The notes beneath the pieces are model-generated. The model was not told where the DNA came from. It was given only the letters and a program-made list of their open reading frames with translations, and searched no databases. A DNA stretch of 6,231 nt from Phocaeicola_A sp964444735 (GTDB lineage: Bacteria; Bacteroidota; Bacteroidia; Bacteroidales; Bacteroidaceae). Made by a program: the position numbers and the translations under genes. Position 1 is the stretch's first letter; every line of letters starts with the position of its first letter. The stretch covers positions 1 through 6,231 of the forward strand of contig CAYUIJ010000100.1 of the NCBI GenBank assembly GCA_964444735.1, read 5' to 3'. Of this stretch, positions 5,374 to 6,231 are shown piece by piece.

Positions 5374-6231
5374 GCATAAATGATACAAGAATTATGCTTT
5401 GCCCGGGAGATTGCGCTCAAAAATTACAGAGTCTTCCCGATAATTCAGTAGATTTGATTGTGACTTCACCACCGTATGCCGACCAGCGAAAGAAAACCTA
5501 TGGCGGAATCTCTGTGGGAGAGTATGTGCAATGGTTTCTGCCCATATCGAAAGAATTGTTGCGTGTTCTCAAACCGAGCGGCACTTTTATCTTGAATATT
5601 AAAGAGAAAGTGGTAAACGGGGAGCGCAGCACCTATGTCATGGAACTGATTCTTGAAATGAGGAAACAGGGGTGGCTTTGGACAGAAGAGTTCATCTGGC
5701 ACAAGAAGAACTGCTATCCGGGAAAATGGCCCAACCGGTTTCGCGATGCATGGGAAAGGCTTTTACAGTTTAATAAAAGCAAACACTTCAATATGTATCA
5801 GGAGGCGGTAATGATACCTACCGGAGACTGGGCCAAGAACCGCCTGAAAAAATTAAGCGATACTGACAAGCGCAGAGACAATTCCAAAGTGCTTAGCGGA
5901 TTCGGAAAAAACATTTCCAATTGGGTTGGCCGTAAAATGGCTTATCCAACTAATGTGCTGCATTTAGCGACAGAATGCGGCAATAAAAATCATAGCGCGG
6001 CATTTCCGGAAACCTTGCCTGAATGGTTCATTAAATTATTCACGAAGGAAGGCGATACGGTATTAGACCCGTTCATGGGAAGCGGTACGACTAACTTAAT
6101 CGCATTAAAGTTAAAGCGCAACAGTATAGGCATTGAAATTCTTCCTGAATATATTCAGCAAGTTAAGGAAATATTAAAAAAAACATCAACAAATATATTC
6201 CATGAACAACGAACTAATACAGCAGGTAACT
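5370..6231 (+). CDS. Beta-class DNA methyltransferase, probably N4-cytosine or N6-adenine (3' end beyond window)
   Basis: The gene is open to the right edge (287 codons, no stop). Residues 8-31 open the domain (IMLCPGDC, then SLPDNSVDLIV). Motif IV is TSPPY at 32-36, followed by ADQRKKTYGGI. LKPSGTFILNI lies at 67-77. A region around WHKKNCYPGKWPNRFRDAW may belong to the target-recognition part. The motif-X-like HSAAFPETLPEWFIKLF precedes DPFMGSGTT (motif I, S-adenosylmethionine binding) at 233-241. Motif IV before motif I makes it beta class; SPPY favours N4-cytosine over N6-adenine but does not prove it. All core motifs are present, so it should be active. The ATG at 5370 overlaps the preceding TGA; an in-frame ATG at 5346 would add eight residues. 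Codons are richer in A/T (tta, aaa, aat) than those of the PUL genes, suggesting acquisition from elsewhere. The target site cannot be read from the sequence. Confidence 0.93.
   Translation, partial: MSINDTRIMLCPGDCAQKLQSLPDNSVDLIVTSPPYADQRKKTYGGISVGEYVQWFLPISKELLRVLKPSGTFILNIKEKVVNGERSTYVMELILEMRKQGWLWTEEFIWHKKNCYPGKWPNRFRDAWERLLQFNKSKHFNMYQEAVMIPTGDWAKNRLKKLSDTDKRRDNSKVLSGFGKNISNWVGRKMAYPTNVLHLATECGNKNHSAAFPETLPEWFIKLFTKEGDTVLDPFMGSGTTNLIALKLKRNSIGIEILPEYIQQVKEILKKTSTNIFHEQRTNTAGN
6202..6231 (+). CDS. Possible start of an overlapping downstream gene (candidate restriction endonuclease)
   Basis: An ATG at 6202, in a different frame from the methyltransferase, opens MNNELIQQVT and runs off the right edge. 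It lies after the methyltransferase catalytic core, where the paired restriction enzyme often begins with a short overlap. No clear ribosome binding site is present. With only ten codons visible, identity is inferred from position alone; it may be chance. Confidence 0.3.
   Translation, partial: MNNELIQQVT

Noticed and set aside
5104..5388. 94-codon minus-strand ORF with a hydrophobic stretch, opposite the remnant ORF
   Set aside because: The Phe-rich stretch comes from reading the opposite strand of the A9 tract, and the plus strand has the promoter and the methyltransferase-like N-terminus.

Overview
The window looks like Bacteroidota (Bacteroidales-type) chromosome. A SusC-type TonB-dependent transporter, a serine-type sulfatase, a BNR/Asp-box glycosidase and an acidic-tailed surface lipoprotein lie in one tight array. 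One promoter element fits the Bacteroides TAnnTTTG -7 consensus, and several starts lack a purine-rich ribosome binding site. Genus cannot be settled from the sequence.

Layout. Positions 1-4875 hold a four-gene minus-strand operon, read right to left. It runs: BNR-repeat glycoside hydrolase/sialidase-like enzyme with a C-terminal CBM9-like domain (4875-3079); sulfatase (3068-1593); two-part lipoprotein (1508-468); SusC-like transporter (453 to beyond the left edge). Gaps are 10, 84 and 14 bp. This is part of a polysaccharide utilisation locus (PUL) for a probably sulfated glycan. The sulfatase and the exo-acting propeller enzyme would trim the glycan, the lipoprotein may bind it at the surface, and the SusC channel would import the product. 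The SusD partner and any regulator are not in view.

Positions 4876-5172 are a divergent intergenic region. It holds a 9-base G/C homopolymer on the PUL side and a good Bacteroides-type promoter on the right-hand side.

Positions 5173-6231, on the plus strand, hold restriction-modification material. First comes a 66-codon ORF whose first ~42 residues look like the N-terminus of an EcoRI-family adenine methyltransferase and whose remainder is unrelated, so I read it as a truncated remnant. Its stop overlaps (ATGA) the start of an apparently intact beta-class DNA methyltransferase with TSPPY and DPFMGSGTT motifs. That gene runs off the right edge, and a second ORF opens inside its 3' end, where a cognate restriction enzyme could lie. 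A 9-base A tract near the end of the remnant is placed so that a one-base gain would fuse remnant and methyltransferase in frame.

The methyltransferase gene uses many more A/T-rich codons than the PUL genes, which suggests separately acquired DNA beside the PUL. I recognise no tRNA, rRNA, CRISPR array or insertion sequence.
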